Source: Bacillota bacterium (GTDB lineage Bacteria > Bacillota > Desulfotomaculia > Desulfotomaculales > Desulfallaceae). Taken from it: a stretch of DNA of 64,000 bases. Made by a program: the position numbers and the translations under genes. Where the stretch lies: contig JAEXOR010000003.1 of the NCBI GenBank assembly GCA_023439185.1, positions 62,001 to 126,000 on the forward strand, read 5' to 3'. Below, in pieces: positions 40,952 to 49,175 of the stretch. The notes beneath the pieces were generated by a model. The model had not been told where the DNA came from, did no database searches, and saw nothing but the letters and a program-made list of their open reading frames with translations. Each line of letters begins with the position of its first letter. The first letter of the stretch is position 1.

Positions 40952-42037
40952 TTATATAGTTTCTAACTGCCTAATTAGCGCAAAATCATCAAGCACCTTC
41001 CGTCGTAGGGCGTCACAGTTGCAGTGCTTCATCAGGCCGAGGTAACTGACTATTACATCATGCGTATATTCGTAAGGTATCTCACCGGTTGAGTAATGCC
41101 TTTTGATATAATTCAGGTGCTGCTTCATATGCAGCGAAGTGGACTTCCGGAGCTGTATTTTATCTGGCCAGATTCTCTTGCCGACAAATTCCACGCCGGC
41201 ATCGGCGCGCATGATAACCGTCTTGTTATTGAGAACCAGGCCCAACTCGCTGATTAGGAATTCCTTGAACATATCAAGGGCGTCGTGTATTTCTGCCTTA
41301 CTTGGGGCCAGGAATATCATGTCATCCATATAGCGGATGTAATACGGTATCCGGATTACCCGCTTCATGTAGTGGTCGGCCGGGGTCATCACCACATTTG
41401 CGGTGAGCTGTGAGATAAGGCTGCCGACAGGCATCCCTATTCCCTGGATCCTCGCGCAGTTTTCGACGTCCTTTGCTTCCAACGGAATCCCAAAGGCTTG
41501 TCCGGTTCCCCGGGTGGCCATCTCCAAAAACCACATCATGTCCGGATCGTCTATTGGCCTGCTGAGCTCCCGGATCTGGACATCGAAGGGGATCCGAAAA
41601 AAGAACTTTGCAATATCGGCTTTGCATAACCACCACTGCCCGGACTTGTTACTGACCAGCCGCATCCAGTATTGGAGTTGTTTCGCCGCCCTTATCGGCC
41701 CCCGGCCGGCAATGCTGCCGTAACTATGTTCATAGTAGGATTTTGAGTATATCGGGCAGAGGATGTTATATGCGGCGCAGTTTATAACCCGGTCCGCAAA
41801 TGGGAGTGCAGCAATAATCCTTTTTTTCGGATAATACTCCATGAATTCGTGCATGCGCTCTACCTGGTATTCCTTCCAGATGAGCCTGTTTATCCCGTTG
41901 ATGAGATTTTCTTCGAGATTGGCGGAGTAGGAAAGCACCGCCTCCTTGTACCGCTTATTCCGCCGTGCAAGGAGATACCCGTTATACTGATTCTCGAAGG
42001 TCACAAACTGCTCAAACAGGTTTTTATGCTTTTCCAC
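40952..42037 (-). CDS. Diversity-generating retroelement reverse transcriptase
   Basis: 361 residues. Motifs in order: KADIAKFF with a catalytic Asp (141), GMPVGSLISQ (VGSLISQ at 204-210), the [LIV]GxxxSQ signature that separates DGR enzymes from group II intron and retron enzymes (QGxxxSP), and YMDD at 236-239. It copies the template-repeat RNA with errors at adenines and, with Avd, transfers the cDNA into the target gene. The start is GTG 42037 with GGGAG nine bases upstream; the frame extends to 42091 without a ribosome-binding site. No maturase or nuclease domain. Confidence 0.95.
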   Translation of the reverse strand: MEKHKNLFEQFVTFENQYNGYLLARRNKRYKEAVLSYSANLEENLINGINRLIWKEYQVERMHEFMEYYPKKRIIAALPFADRVINCAAYNILCPIYSKSYYEHSYGSIAGRGPIRAAKQLQYWMRLVSNKSGQWWLCKADIAKFFFRIPFDVQIRELSRPIDDPDMMWFLEMATRGTGQAFGIPLEAKDVENCARIQGIGMPVGSLISQLTANVVMTPADHYMKRVIRIPYYIRYMDDMIFLAPSKAEIHDALDMFKEFLISELGLVLNNKTVIMRADAGVEFVGKRIWPDKIQLRKSTSLHMKQHLNYIKRHYSTGEIPYEYTHDVIVSYLGLMKHCNCDALRRKVLDDFALIRQLETI

Positions 42038-42194
42038 CCGACCCACTCCCGAAGAACGTTGTGCTTTACAGTCTTGCGGCGGCATACACAACTAAATATT
42101 TTTCCCTCCGCATTGCTGCGGATTGAGGATGCGCATCCCTTTACCTCCTGTACTGAAAGCAAGCCCGTAAGCTTGCAATATCTGACGTTGAAGG

Positions 42195-42306
42195 TGAAGC
42201 GAGCCGCGAACCGAGGTTGATGTTCGAGTTGCCGCGGGCATTGTTGAGATTCAGGGCCCAAACGCCAGCGAGGCCACCATTGTGCCAGTCGCCACCACGG
42301 TTCGCG
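42195..42306 (-). repeat. DGR template repeat (TR)
   Basis: 112 bases aligned without gaps to 42838-42949 (offset 643). The two differ at eight positions; each difference is an adenine in the TR sense strand (a T on the plus strand). It lies between avd and the reverse transcriptase gene, does not itself encode a gene, and ends with the GC-rich block CTCGGTTCGCGGCTCGCTT that serves as the non-mutated initiation region. Confidence 0.95.
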
Positions 42307-42325
42307 ATACATGATGCGCGCCCTT

Positions 42326-42709
42326 TTATTGCTTAACGGATTTTATCCATCCGCCGAGCATCTTACCTATTTCAACCACCATACCGCTCCAAATCTCGTA
42401 TTTCTTGAATGGCAGGAAGCCGAGGTCCTGCGCCAGGCGAAGGTAAGCTTTCAGCTTCATGATTTCCACGTCCATATCTTGAAGCGTCGTCTTTTTATAG
42501 TATTTCTTGTTCGCTTCAATGCACCGCTCCAACAGGATATGCATGCAATGCTTAATGTCCGTGGCCATCGCGAACTTCTCGCTTTTTGGGAACTGGGACA
42601 GGGCCGGGTATCCATATTTCATCATGTCAAATATCTTCTGCAGGATTTTAAGCTCGTCCGCTATTTCTGACACCCCAATTTTTCGCCTGTAATTTGTATT
42701 ATACGGCAT
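42326..42709 (-). CDS. Avd-like accessory variability determinant
   Basis: 127 residues, all helical: DELKILQKIFDMMKYGYPAL, MATDIKHCMHILLERCIEAN, MDVEIMKLKAYLRLAQDLGF and KKYEIWSGMVVEIGKMLGGW form the four-helix bundle seen in Avd and the related rRNA intervening-sequence proteins. It binds the reverse transcriptase and template RNA. Order target-avd-TR-RT is the classic Bordetella-phage arrangement. Confidence 0.88.
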   Translation of the reverse strand: MPYNTNYRRKIGVSEIADELKILQKIFDMMKYGYPALSQFPKSEKFAMATDIKHCMHILLERCIEANKKYYKKTTLQDMDVEIMKLKAYLRLAQDLGFLPFKKYEIWSGMVVEIGKMLGGWIKSVKQ

Positions 42710-42782
42710 ACGGTCAGAATACCCGCCTTTTTGTGATAAAATAACGAAATACGTTATTTTAAAAAAAATTTTCTAAAAACCG

Positions 42783-42800
42783 CCGCCGCTATCGCGGCGG
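42783..42800 (-). promoter_or_regulatory. DGR hairpin with GRNA tetraloop downstream of the variable repeat
   Basis: Minus strand CCGCCGC-GATA-GCGGCGG: a seven-pair GC stem with a GATA loop, which fits the GRNA loop of hairpin/cruciform elements that stimulate DGR retrohoming. It lies 24 bases past the target stop and 38 past the variable repeat. It may also terminate the target transcript. Confidence 0.75.
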
Positions 42801-42823
42801 TTAACAGAACACAGTGCATCAGA

Positions 42824-44017
42824 TTACAGGTTACAAAAAGCGAGCCGCGAACCGAGGTAGATGTGCGAGTGGCCGCGGGCATTGTTGAGATTCAGGGCCC
42901 AAACGCCAGCGAGGCCACCAGAGTGCCAGGCGCCACCACGGCGCGCGATTGTCTCATCGTTCACGTCATTCAACCAGAACCCGTCGCCAGGGTTAGGCCC
43001 CGCGTCCAGCGGGTGCAGGCCCAACAGTTTTGCGATCGCCGGTACGGTAATTCCGTCACCCACGGTATTCGACCATAACGGATTGTTTAATGACACGCCT
43101 TGCTGAACGAATGACGTTCCGATCACCCAGACATTGTTCACAGTGTCCCTGTTCCACTTCAGACTGCCCGGCGTGGTACCGGTGCCGGTGGGGGTAATTA
43201 AGGCCCCATCCGACGCCTGTATTGCTTTCCAGAGTGCGGATGCTGCACCGTGGTCAATGGTCTTATCGGCGGCGTTGTTATCCTGGATAACCTGGGGCTC
43301 GCCGGCAATCGTGCGCAGGCCCCTGTTCCATTCCCACACGTTGCCGTTTAAGTCGCTAACGCCGAATGGGGTACCGTCATGCCTCCATGACATCGGCCCG
43401 CTGCCGGTGAGCACCCGCCCCTTCCGGCGCGTGCCTGAATCGTCGTAAGTAAATGACAGCTTGCCTTTTTCTGAAGGAACCTCGGCGGAAACGCCGTAAG
43501 CGTTATTCCCGCGCGGCTCAAAGCCCCTTTTTCGGCAGAGTAGGGCCAGGAAAGCAGATTCCGGATTCGTTATCATGTGCCAGCCGGGGCCATTATTACC
43601 GGCGTATGTGTCAGCGTTTGTCCAGGTTATTTCCGCTGTTGGGTCTACTCCCCGCAAAGAAGCGCTGTAATTCGTGCCGCTGATATTGATGGTTTTTGAC
43701 TGGTACTTCCCGATGAATATTTCCGGCTTGACGTTTCCGGCAACGATAAAAGCCGGGTGTACCTGGACCCCGCCGTCGGCGATCAGCTCATCGCCGGCCA
43801 TCGGATTGAACCGTACCATCACGGACGGTACTCCCGCCGTACCGCGCAGGACAGCGTTCTTTCCTTCGGACATATCCTGGATCCTGGCATCAAACTCATA
43901 TACTTCGGCAGCCGACATAGCGCCGCCCTGGAGCACCCGGTTGGTCAGCGCCAGTTCATAGGCATCGAGGTCGGCCAAGATTCTTGCTACGGTGTATCGT
44001 CCCGATACATATCTCAT
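42824..44017 (-). CDS. DGR target: C-type lectin-fold tail-fibre/receptor-binding protein
   Basis: 397 residues. The N-terminal half is a phage-specific region; from about 225 a formylglycine-generating-enzyme/C-type lectin fold appears (GVSDLNGNVWEWNRGL, then RRGGAWHSGGLAGVWALNLN and GSRLAFCNL at the end). The final 40 residues are the variable repeat. Compared with the template, residues 359 (N to R), 363 (D to A), 366 (N to S), 383 (N to H), 385 (N to H) and 387 (N to Y) have been changed. Position at the distal end of the tail module suggests adhesion to the host. Confidence 0.93.
   Translation of the reverse strand: MRYVSGRYTVARILADLDAYELALTNRVLQGGAMSAAEVYEFDARIQDMSEGKNAVLRGTAGVPSVMVRFNPMAGDELIADGGVQVHPAFIVAGNVKPEIFIGKYQSKTINISGTNYSASLRGVDPTAEITWTNADTYAGNNGPGWHMITNPESAFLALLCRKRGFEPRGNNAYGVSAEVPSEKGKLSFTYDDSGTRRKGRVLTGSGPMSWRHDGTPFGVSDLNGNVWEWNRGLRTIAGEPQVIQDNNAADKTIDHGAASALWKAIQASDGALITPTGTGTTPGSLKWNRDTVNNVWVIGTSFVQQGVSLNNPLWSNTVGDGITVPAIAKLLGLHPLDAGPNPGDGFWLNDVNDETIARRGGAWHSGGLAGVWALNLNNARGHSHIYLGSRLAFCNL
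42838..42949 (-). repeat. DGR variable repeat (VR)
   Basis: Lies in the last codons of the target gene. On the plus strand the TR-to-VR changes are T to A, G, G in the first third (GAGGTTGATGTTCGAGTTG against GAGGTAGATGTGCGAGTGG) and TT to GA, T to G and TT to CG further on. Adenine-specific change in every case; 104 of 112 positions are identical. Confidence 0.95.
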
Positions 44018-44268
44018 TATTCATCGCCTCCCACCAGCCCGAAGTCCATCATGTCGCCTGTCTCCGGCATCGGTTCGGGAGGGAAGCGGTCGGAGAAATT
44101 GCGCCTGAGGTCGGCCGCGAAGAACCCCGCTTCCTGCTCGAAGGCGCTGTCATGACCTTTGATTAGCTTCTCGCCGCTTACAATTTCCGTCTCGCCATCG
44201 TACCATGTCACCGTGAGCAGGGTGTTGTCGCTCTGAGGCTCGGTGGTAAAGTCGTAGTGCATCATCAA
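44017..44268 (-). CDS. Small tail-associated protein upstream of the DGR target
   Basis: 83 residues (LLTVTWYDGETEIVSGEKLI, then ETGDMMDFGLVGGDE). No family recognised. Its stop overlaps the target start by one base, so it is translationally coupled and may be a chaperone or spacer protein for the fibre. Confidence 0.6.
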   Translation of the reverse strand: MMMHYDFTTEPQSDNTLLTVTWYDGETEIVSGEKLIKGHDSAFEQEAGFFAADLRRNFSDRFPPEPMPETGDMMDFGLVGGDE

Positions 44269-44275
44269 GCACCTC

Positions 44276-44602
44276 CTAATATTCCATGACCGAGACGGTC
44301 GCAGCGGCTCCTTCGCTTATAGCGTATACCGGCACATCCGTCTTCGGATCGAATTCGATTTCTACCCTTGCCCCAGGCTCTATCGGGGTGCCGTTCTGCT
44401 GTGTCACGCTGGCGCCGCCTATGCGTATCCGCAGAACCGTTTCTTCGTTCTGGACCGACATAAACCTCCGGTCGGACTTCCGCGATGCGCCGGCGAATAT
44501 CTCGGCAGCGGTCGCGGTCACCGTAACCACGCCAGTGACAGGTGCGGATGTCAGGGTTCGGTTCATGGTATCGTCTCTGTTCGGCAAGATTACCTCGGGC
44601 AT
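44276..44602 (-). CDS. Putative tail-fibre accessory protein
   Basis: 108 residues, rich in Thr, Ala and Val (TLTSAPVTGVVTVTATAAEI), beta-strand-like, with FMSVQNEETVLRIRIGG, a pattern seen in small phage appendage proteins. Function not recognised; it overlaps the upstream fibre gene by one base. Confidence 0.6.
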   Translation of the reverse strand: MPEVILPNRDDTMNRTLTSAPVTGVVTVTATAAEIFAGASRKSDRRFMSVQNEETVLRIRIGGASVTQQNGTPIEPGARVEIEFDPKTDVPVYAISEGAAATVSVMEY

Positions 44603-45180
44603 TATTCCTCGACCTCCTCATACATGAATATTAAACGACCGTTTTCGGCCCGGAAACCGTATTTGTACGGAGTTTCTTCCTCGTCGAGAAAGATATGCGG
44701 CTTCGAGCCCGTAATATGCTCTGCCATCTGGCCGATGGTCACATGGGCTGCCAGATCGATATTTACCGCGATCTCGGCCGCGGCGCCTATCGGCACATTT
44801 ACGATATAATCGTTGACATAGTTGGGGCTCTCCGTAGCCGATGGAACATGGTCCGGGGTATCGGCCTGGATAATCATCAGCAGCGTGTCGGAGGGATCAG
44901 CATCCAGCTTTGCGAAGATCCCAATCTGATACAGGTCAAAGCTGTCTTCAATGTCGACATTGCTGAGCTGCAGCCTGAGCTTAATCATCGTGCCTGTCCT
45001 GGTAACCTGCGTGATAGACAGATTTTTTTCGACGCCGGTAACCTCAGTCTGGGCCGCTAAATCTTCCTCGCTGACCGTTCCGGAGCCGCACTGAGCCTTT
45101 GTAAAATTGAACAGATGTCCCGATACTCCGGCCAGCAACGCCGCCCCGGCCGTAGTAAGGGTTGATGTCCATCTCGCCAT
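44602..45180 (-). CDS. Tail-fibre/collar protein
   Basis: 192 residues. The N-terminus (WTSTLTTAGAALLAGVSGHL, then FTKAQCGSG, LAAQTEVTG and SITQVTRTGTMIKLRLQLSN) is typical of phage tail-collar proteins that attach fibres to the baseplate. C-terminus ends in an acidic tail. Confidence 0.7.
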   Translation of the reverse strand: MARWTSTLTTAGAALLAGVSGHLFNFTKAQCGSGTVSEEDLAAQTEVTGVEKNLSITQVTRTGTMIKLRLQLSNVDIEDSFDLYQIGIFAKLDADPSDTLLMIIQADTPDHVPSATESPNYVNDYIVNVPIGAAAEIAVNIDLAAHVTIGQMAEHITGSKPHIFLDEEETPYKYGFRAENGRLIFMYEEVEE

Positions 45181-45704
45181 CAGTTAAGCACCTCCTCTTT
45201 GTACTGCGTCATGGTGCCGCCGACATAAATACCGGCTTCAAAAGTGCTGATGACGGTAATAACAAGCGGCAAATGGGCGGGGATTTTCCGTAGCAGAATA
45301 AAATAGCAGTCGTTTAAGATAAACGTATCCTCGATATCTCTTGTCACCCGAACATTGATGGCGCTTTCGGCAAAAGTCACCTCACATGGTGAAGGGGTGA
45401 ACACTGCGATGATGTCCTTGATTTCCTTGGCGCCTATCTTACCGCTGCCCACGAAAAAAGAAACAATCAGCTTCTTTCTGTCCAATACAGTTCTGTCCGG
45501 GTTATGAGTGATGTAAAGAAATTTTTCCAGTCTGGATATAGTCGCCTCATCAGCCAGGAAGACGAAATTATTATCCCTGGCCTGCATCGTGTCCTGGTGC
45601 AATTCATCAAACTTTGCACCCAGGGCGGTTAAATAAGCTGCGGCCTCAGCCAGCGAACCGTAGAAGTCAGGGAGGTAAGTCCTCAGCTCGTCATACTTGC
45701 TCAA
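45180..45704 (-). CDS. XkdU-like baseplate protein (DUF2313)
   Basis: About 174 residues from TTG 45704 (LSKYDELRTYLPDFYG); the frame is open to ATG 45731. YLPDFYGSLAEAAAYLTALG, WLTLPDRTVL-like NPDRTVLDRKKLIV and GKIGAKEIKDIIAVFTPSPC match this baseplate family, which follows baseplate J in PBSX phages. It overlaps the end of the baseplate J gene. Confidence 0.75.
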   Translation of the reverse strand: MSKYDELRTYLPDFYGSLAEAAAYLTALGAKFDELHQDTMQARDNNFVFLADEATISRLEKFLYITHNPDRTVLDRKKLIVSFFVGSGKIGAKEIKDIIAVFTPSPCEVTFAESAINVRVTRDIEDTFILNDCYFILLRKIPAHLPLVITVISTFEAGIYVGGTMTQYKEEVLN

Positions 45705-46758
45705 TGTCCACCACCCCCACAACCGGTACATGGGTATACGGAACGGAAATATTGGCCGTCCCTTCGTTAATGGTCAGATTTGCGTAATCCACCAGCCCGT
45801 CCAGGTCAAAAATGGCGTTGGCGATGGCGGCGGTCCGAATAATCATTGACGTGTTGTCCGTGCTGCCCATGGCGACCGCCCTGAAGTACGCCACGATGGC
45901 TGCGGTGGTGCGCTCGGTGAAATCTTCCGGATCAGTTCCCGCTTCAAGTTGGGCTTCAAAAGCAATATTGATGGCATACTCGCCGGCGGCCGCGGCAGTA
46001 AACTTGGCGCCGATGTTGGCTACGCCGTCTCCCAGCCCGGTGCCGCCCGGATCAATGTATGCCTGCACTTTGTCGACAATGGTCGAGCTGACCGGAAGGC
46101 CTTCCGTGTCGATGAGAATTCCCTTGACGGTGTTGTCGCCGTTCCACAGCGGGTCAATCCTGGCCAGGCCCACCCCGGCGATTGATTCGCACCAGGTTTT
46201 ATAGTGCTGCCGGTTTCCGTTAGCCGCTGGACCGGCTATTTTCTCGCGCAGGCGCCGGCGCATATTATCATCGCTTTCGGCCTCGCTCCCCGGGGTTATG
46301 GTTTCCCCGAGCGTCGCCCCCGTCAAACCGGAAATATCATCGAATGGAACCAGCGGCGTGCCGGCAGGGATAATATTAGCCGCCTCTCCCGGAATTTCGG
46401 CGGCGACTACGATGTTTCCATCATCGTCATACTCGGTGACAAAAAACTGTCCCTCCGCGAAGAACCTCTTATTGGCTGCAACAGACACTCCGGTAAAAGT
46501 CACGCTGCGCACGTTGGGTGTCGCCGGCAGGTGGTATACGCCATGTTCCCGGCCTTTTTCGATAAGATAAGGACCTGTGGCCGTATCCAAAGAAATCAAT
46601 TCGATTGTAGCATTCAGCTCAGTATAATACCGAGCAATCATCAATGCAGCCGGAATCGCATGATCATGAAAAACGCTCCCTTGCCGGGTATCGATGTCGG
46701 CCGGAGCAAGTTCAATCATTTCGTTCAAAATATTCTCAAACGTCCTGTCTTCAAACAC
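45691..46758 (-). CDS. Baseplate J-like protein (XkdT)
   Basis: 355 residues from GTG 46758 (VFEDRTFENILNEMIELAPA), nine bases after GGGGAGG; the upstream ATG frame lacks one. IDTRQGSVFHDHAIPAALMI, GREHGVYHLPAT, FTGVSVAANKRFFAEGQFF and SEAESDDNMRRRLREKIAGP are diagnostic of baseplate wedge protein J. Overlaps the XkdS-like gene by eight bases. Confidence 0.92.
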   Translation of the reverse strand: MFEDRTFENILNEMIELAPADIDTRQGSVFHDHAIPAALMIARYYTELNATIELISLDTATGPYLIEKGREHGVYHLPATPNVRSVTFTGVSVAANKRFFAEGQFFVTEYDDDGNIVVAAEIPGEAANIIPAGTPLVPFDDISGLTGATLGETITPGSEAESDDNMRRRLREKIAGPAANGNRQHYKTWCESIAGVGLARIDPLWNGDNTVKGILIDTEGLPVSSTIVDKVQAYIDPGGTGLGDGVANIGAKFTAAAAGEYAINIAFEAQLEAGTDPEDFTERTTAAIVAYFRAVAMGSTDNTSMIIRTAAIANAIFDLDGLVDYANLTINEGTANISVPYTHVPVVGVVDIEQV

Positions 46759-47164
46759 CGAGCGGCACCTCCCCCTGCAGCGGCCCATAAACGGTATCCA
46801 CGGTAAACCGGATTATTCGCTCATCCTGCTGCAGCTCGCTAAAATCGAAATCATAAACATCGGTTATGCGCTTATCGCACAGGAGAGCGTCTTTCACCAC
46901 CCGAACAACCTCAAGCTTCAGGACCTCCACATCGATGTCTCCTCTTACCAGGTGCTCCGTTTCCGCTCCGTACTGGTTATCGTAAATCAAAAATTTAAAA
47001 CGCTCCGTCAGGAGCGTCTTTTTCACATGCTGCTTCATGGCCTCCAGACCGTCCACATAACCGTGGATCCTGCCGGCCTCCCAGTCAATATAATATGTCT
47101 TTGTCGGGACGGCCTCCGCCGATGAATCAATCAATTCAAGGTTAATCGGTATATCCAGGCTCAT
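46751..47164 (-). CDS. XkdS-like baseplate protein (DUF2634)
   Basis: 137 residues: TYYIDWEAGRIHGYVDGLEA, MKQHVKKTLLTERFKFLIYD and QYGAETEHLVRG match the family related to baseplate gp25-like proteins. Overlaps neighbours on both sides. Confidence 0.85.
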   Translation of the reverse strand: MSLDIPINLELIDSSAEAVPTKTYYIDWEAGRIHGYVDGLEAMKQHVKKTLLTERFKFLIYDNQYGAETEHLVRGDIDVEVLKLEVVRVVKDALLCDKRITDVYDFDFSELQQDERIIRFTVDTVYGPLQGEVPLGV

Positions 47165-47556
47165 TATCCCACCACCCTGTCCAGTACGTAGTATTGCTTG
47201 CCGCCGGCGAACCGGAGCATATAAACTTTTTCGCCCATCTTTAATGAGTTGTAGACGGTGACCTCGTTCTGAACCGCTTCCTGAAAGGTAAGCTTATAAT
47301 CGTTCCCGGCTTCGTCATCCATCGAATAGGGCTTAACAACATTTTTAATGCCGGGGTTATCAAAGCTTATTTTAGTTTGATAGTCTGTCAGATGCCTTGG
47401 GATGATAAGCAGGGAACCCGAGACAACCATTTTGGGGTTATTGACTATCTGAATAGAAAGAGGGGCTGTACTTACCACAATCCCCTCAACCAGGCCGATG
47501 CTCTCCGGGATCATGCTTTGGAACGCCTGTTTAAGGCTGTTCGGTTTCTCGCTCAA
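47164..47556 (-). CDS. XkdR-like baseplate protein (DUF2577)
   Basis: 130 residues from TTG 47556, eight bases after AGGAGG. SIGLVEGIVVSTAPLSIQIV and EKVYMLRFAGGKQYYVLDRV are family segments. Part of the tightly packed baseplate module. Confidence 0.82.
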   Translation of the reverse strand: MSEKPNSLKQAFQSMIPESIGLVEGIVVSTAPLSIQIVNNPKMVVSGSLLIIPRHLTDYQTKISFDNPGIKNVVKPYSMDDEAGNDYKLTFQEAVQNEVTVYNSLKMGEKVYMLRFAGGKQYYVLDRVVG

Positions 47557-47568
47557 CGCCTCCACCTC

Positions 47569-48531
47569 CTAAAACTCATTGGTTTTGTTAAGCGTCAGCT
47601 TCATCTCGTGGTAATTCCCCCGGAACGTGTGGCTGTCCTCGTCGATGTAGTAACTGCGCCGGATGTTGAGGTCCGGGATGATCAGGTAAATCGCTGCGCC
47701 GGAGACGGCTGTTTGGATACCGAGCCCGGTGACCGACAGGTTTTCCGCGGCCATGCCTTCCAGCTTCAGCGTGCTGTTGGTGACCTCTTGCAGTTGCCCG
47801 GCGTTCAGGTCGTTATCCTTCTGGATAATCTTCTGAAAGATGCCGAGCCTTTTCTCCAGCTCCGCGTTGATCGCGCTGGCCACCACCGCTCCCTGATCGC
47901 TGACTATCTTCACCCGGGTCACGATACTTTCGATGCTCTTGGAATAGTCGTAGTCAATCAGGTTCTGCCCGTCCTCAATAACCCATTGCTGGACGTTTTC
48001 CCGGCGCAGGAGCAGGCTGATTTTACCCCTGGAACTGGTGACATAGTACCTCTGGCCGGTGGCCTTATAGGTGCGGCTCAGGGCTTCCAGGACTGCGTCC
48101 CAGATCTTGCCGCTCTCAATTGAAACGGAAGGGATAATATACTTCGTGTCGGCCACGGCGTCGTAAGGGATTTTGAACCGGGTGCAGACATCGACGAATA
48201 TCTGGCTGGCGGTCCGGTTTTTATAGTTAAACGTGTCGTCGTTGTTGGCAAAGTAGATGAGGTTGTCCCGGGCTGTTATCTGCAGCTTTTTGGACTTGTC
48301 CCGGGCCTGGCTGACCACCAGGCCGCGCAGAAGCTCCGCGCCCTTCCAGGAGGCGATGCACTGGCAGCCCTGCTCGATGTCGATGCCGGAGCGGGCGTAC
48401 TCCGGAGCGTCCAATAAGGTCATGGCCACGGACCTGCCGGCGGCGCCCTTGCGCCCGGACCAGTTCATATCCGACACCAGCTCCGAGATATCCAGAGTTT
48501 TGCCGGACTGAATGATAGTGCATCCGATCAT
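47569..48531 (-). CDS. XkdQ-like tail hub protein
   Basis: 320 residues from ATG 48531 (MIGCTIIQSGKTLDISELVS), which overlaps the upstream stop as ATGA; the longer frame to 48636 is inside the LysM gene. DMNWSGRKGAAGRSVAMTLL, YFANNDDTFNYKNRTASQIF and VIEDGQNLIDYDYSKSIESI match the XkdQ/YqbQ group, structurally related to gp27-like hub proteins. Confidence 0.88.
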   Translation of the reverse strand: MIGCTIIQSGKTLDISELVSDMNWSGRKGAAGRSVAMTLLDAPEYARSGIDIEQGCQCIASWKGAELLRGLVVSQARDKSKKLQITARDNLIYFANNDDTFNYKNRTASQIFVDVCTRFKIPYDAVADTKYIIPSVSIESGKIWDAVLEALSRTYKATGQRYYVTSSRGKISLLLRRENVQQWVIEDGQNLIDYDYSKSIESIVTRVKIVSDQGAVVASAINAELEKRLGIFQKIIQKDNDLNAGQLQEVTNSTLKLEGMAAENLSVTGLGIQTAVSGAAIYLIIPDLNIRRSYYIDEDSHTFRGNYHEMKLTLNKTNEF

Positions 48532-49175
48532 GCCCTCACCACCCCGCTCCCGGCGCTTCCCGGCAGCTTCAGCGTCTGGTTGGGATGGATGATATAGGGG
48601 GTCTTGATGCCGTTCAGGGAAGCTATTTCCGGCCACCTGGAGGCGGCCCCCAGTTGAGCTTTGGCTATATTGTACAGGCAGTCGCCGGACTTAACCGTGT
48701 AGGTCTTGGCCTGCACCCTGTTGTCCACCCGCTGCGGGCCGGCGGCCACAATACCGGTGTTCCCCTTAACCGTGATGGTTCTGACGGTGACTTCCCGGTA
48801 CTCCTTCAGGTAGAGGCTATAATATATCGTCCCAATATCCCCGCCTTGCTCGTAATAAGTCAGGTTTTCAATGGCACAGTAAATATTGATGCCGGCGCCG
48901 GTGACTATAAAATGGACCGGCTTTTTGGCGTTTTTCCAGCGGAGTAGGGTTTCAATGTTGTCCCGCGGCTCCGAATCTTCGGGCGAGAAGTAAGAGGAAA
49001 AAGAAAACTGCAGGGCGGGCCGGTCCTGAAGGATGATTATCTCCCCCAGGCCGGCGATATCAATGCTTTCATTCTTCGAGCCGGAAGAAACATCTATCTT
49101 GGCCGGAAGGATGGGCACGAGCAGCTTTTCTGTTTCATTGTTAAACGTCAGGTGCATCTTATACTCAGAACTCAT
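48528..49175 (-). CDS. XkdP-like LysM tail protein
   Basis: 215 residues from ATG 49175 (MSSEYKMHLTFNNETEKLLV), ten bases after AGGAAGGGG. A C-terminal LysM domain (YTVKSGDCLYNIAKAQLGAA, then IIHPNQTLKLP) may bind peptidoglycan during tail insertion. Its start overlaps the tape-measure stop by 11 bases. Confidence 0.9.
   Translation of the reverse strand: MSSEYKMHLTFNNETEKLLVPILPAKIDVSSGSKNESIDIAGLGEIIILQDRPALQFSFSSYFSPEDSEPRDNIETLLRWKNAKKPVHFIVTGAGINIYCAIENLTYYEQGGDIGTIYYSLYLKEYREVTVRTITVKGNTGIVAAGPQRVDNRVQAKTYTVKSGDCLYNIAKAQLGAASRWPEIASLNGIKTPYIIHPNQTLKLPGSAGSGVVRA

Noticed and set aside
42001..42312. Possible gene across the template repeat
   Set aside because: The frame comes from TR similarity to the target and overlaps the RT leader; TR is a non-coding template.
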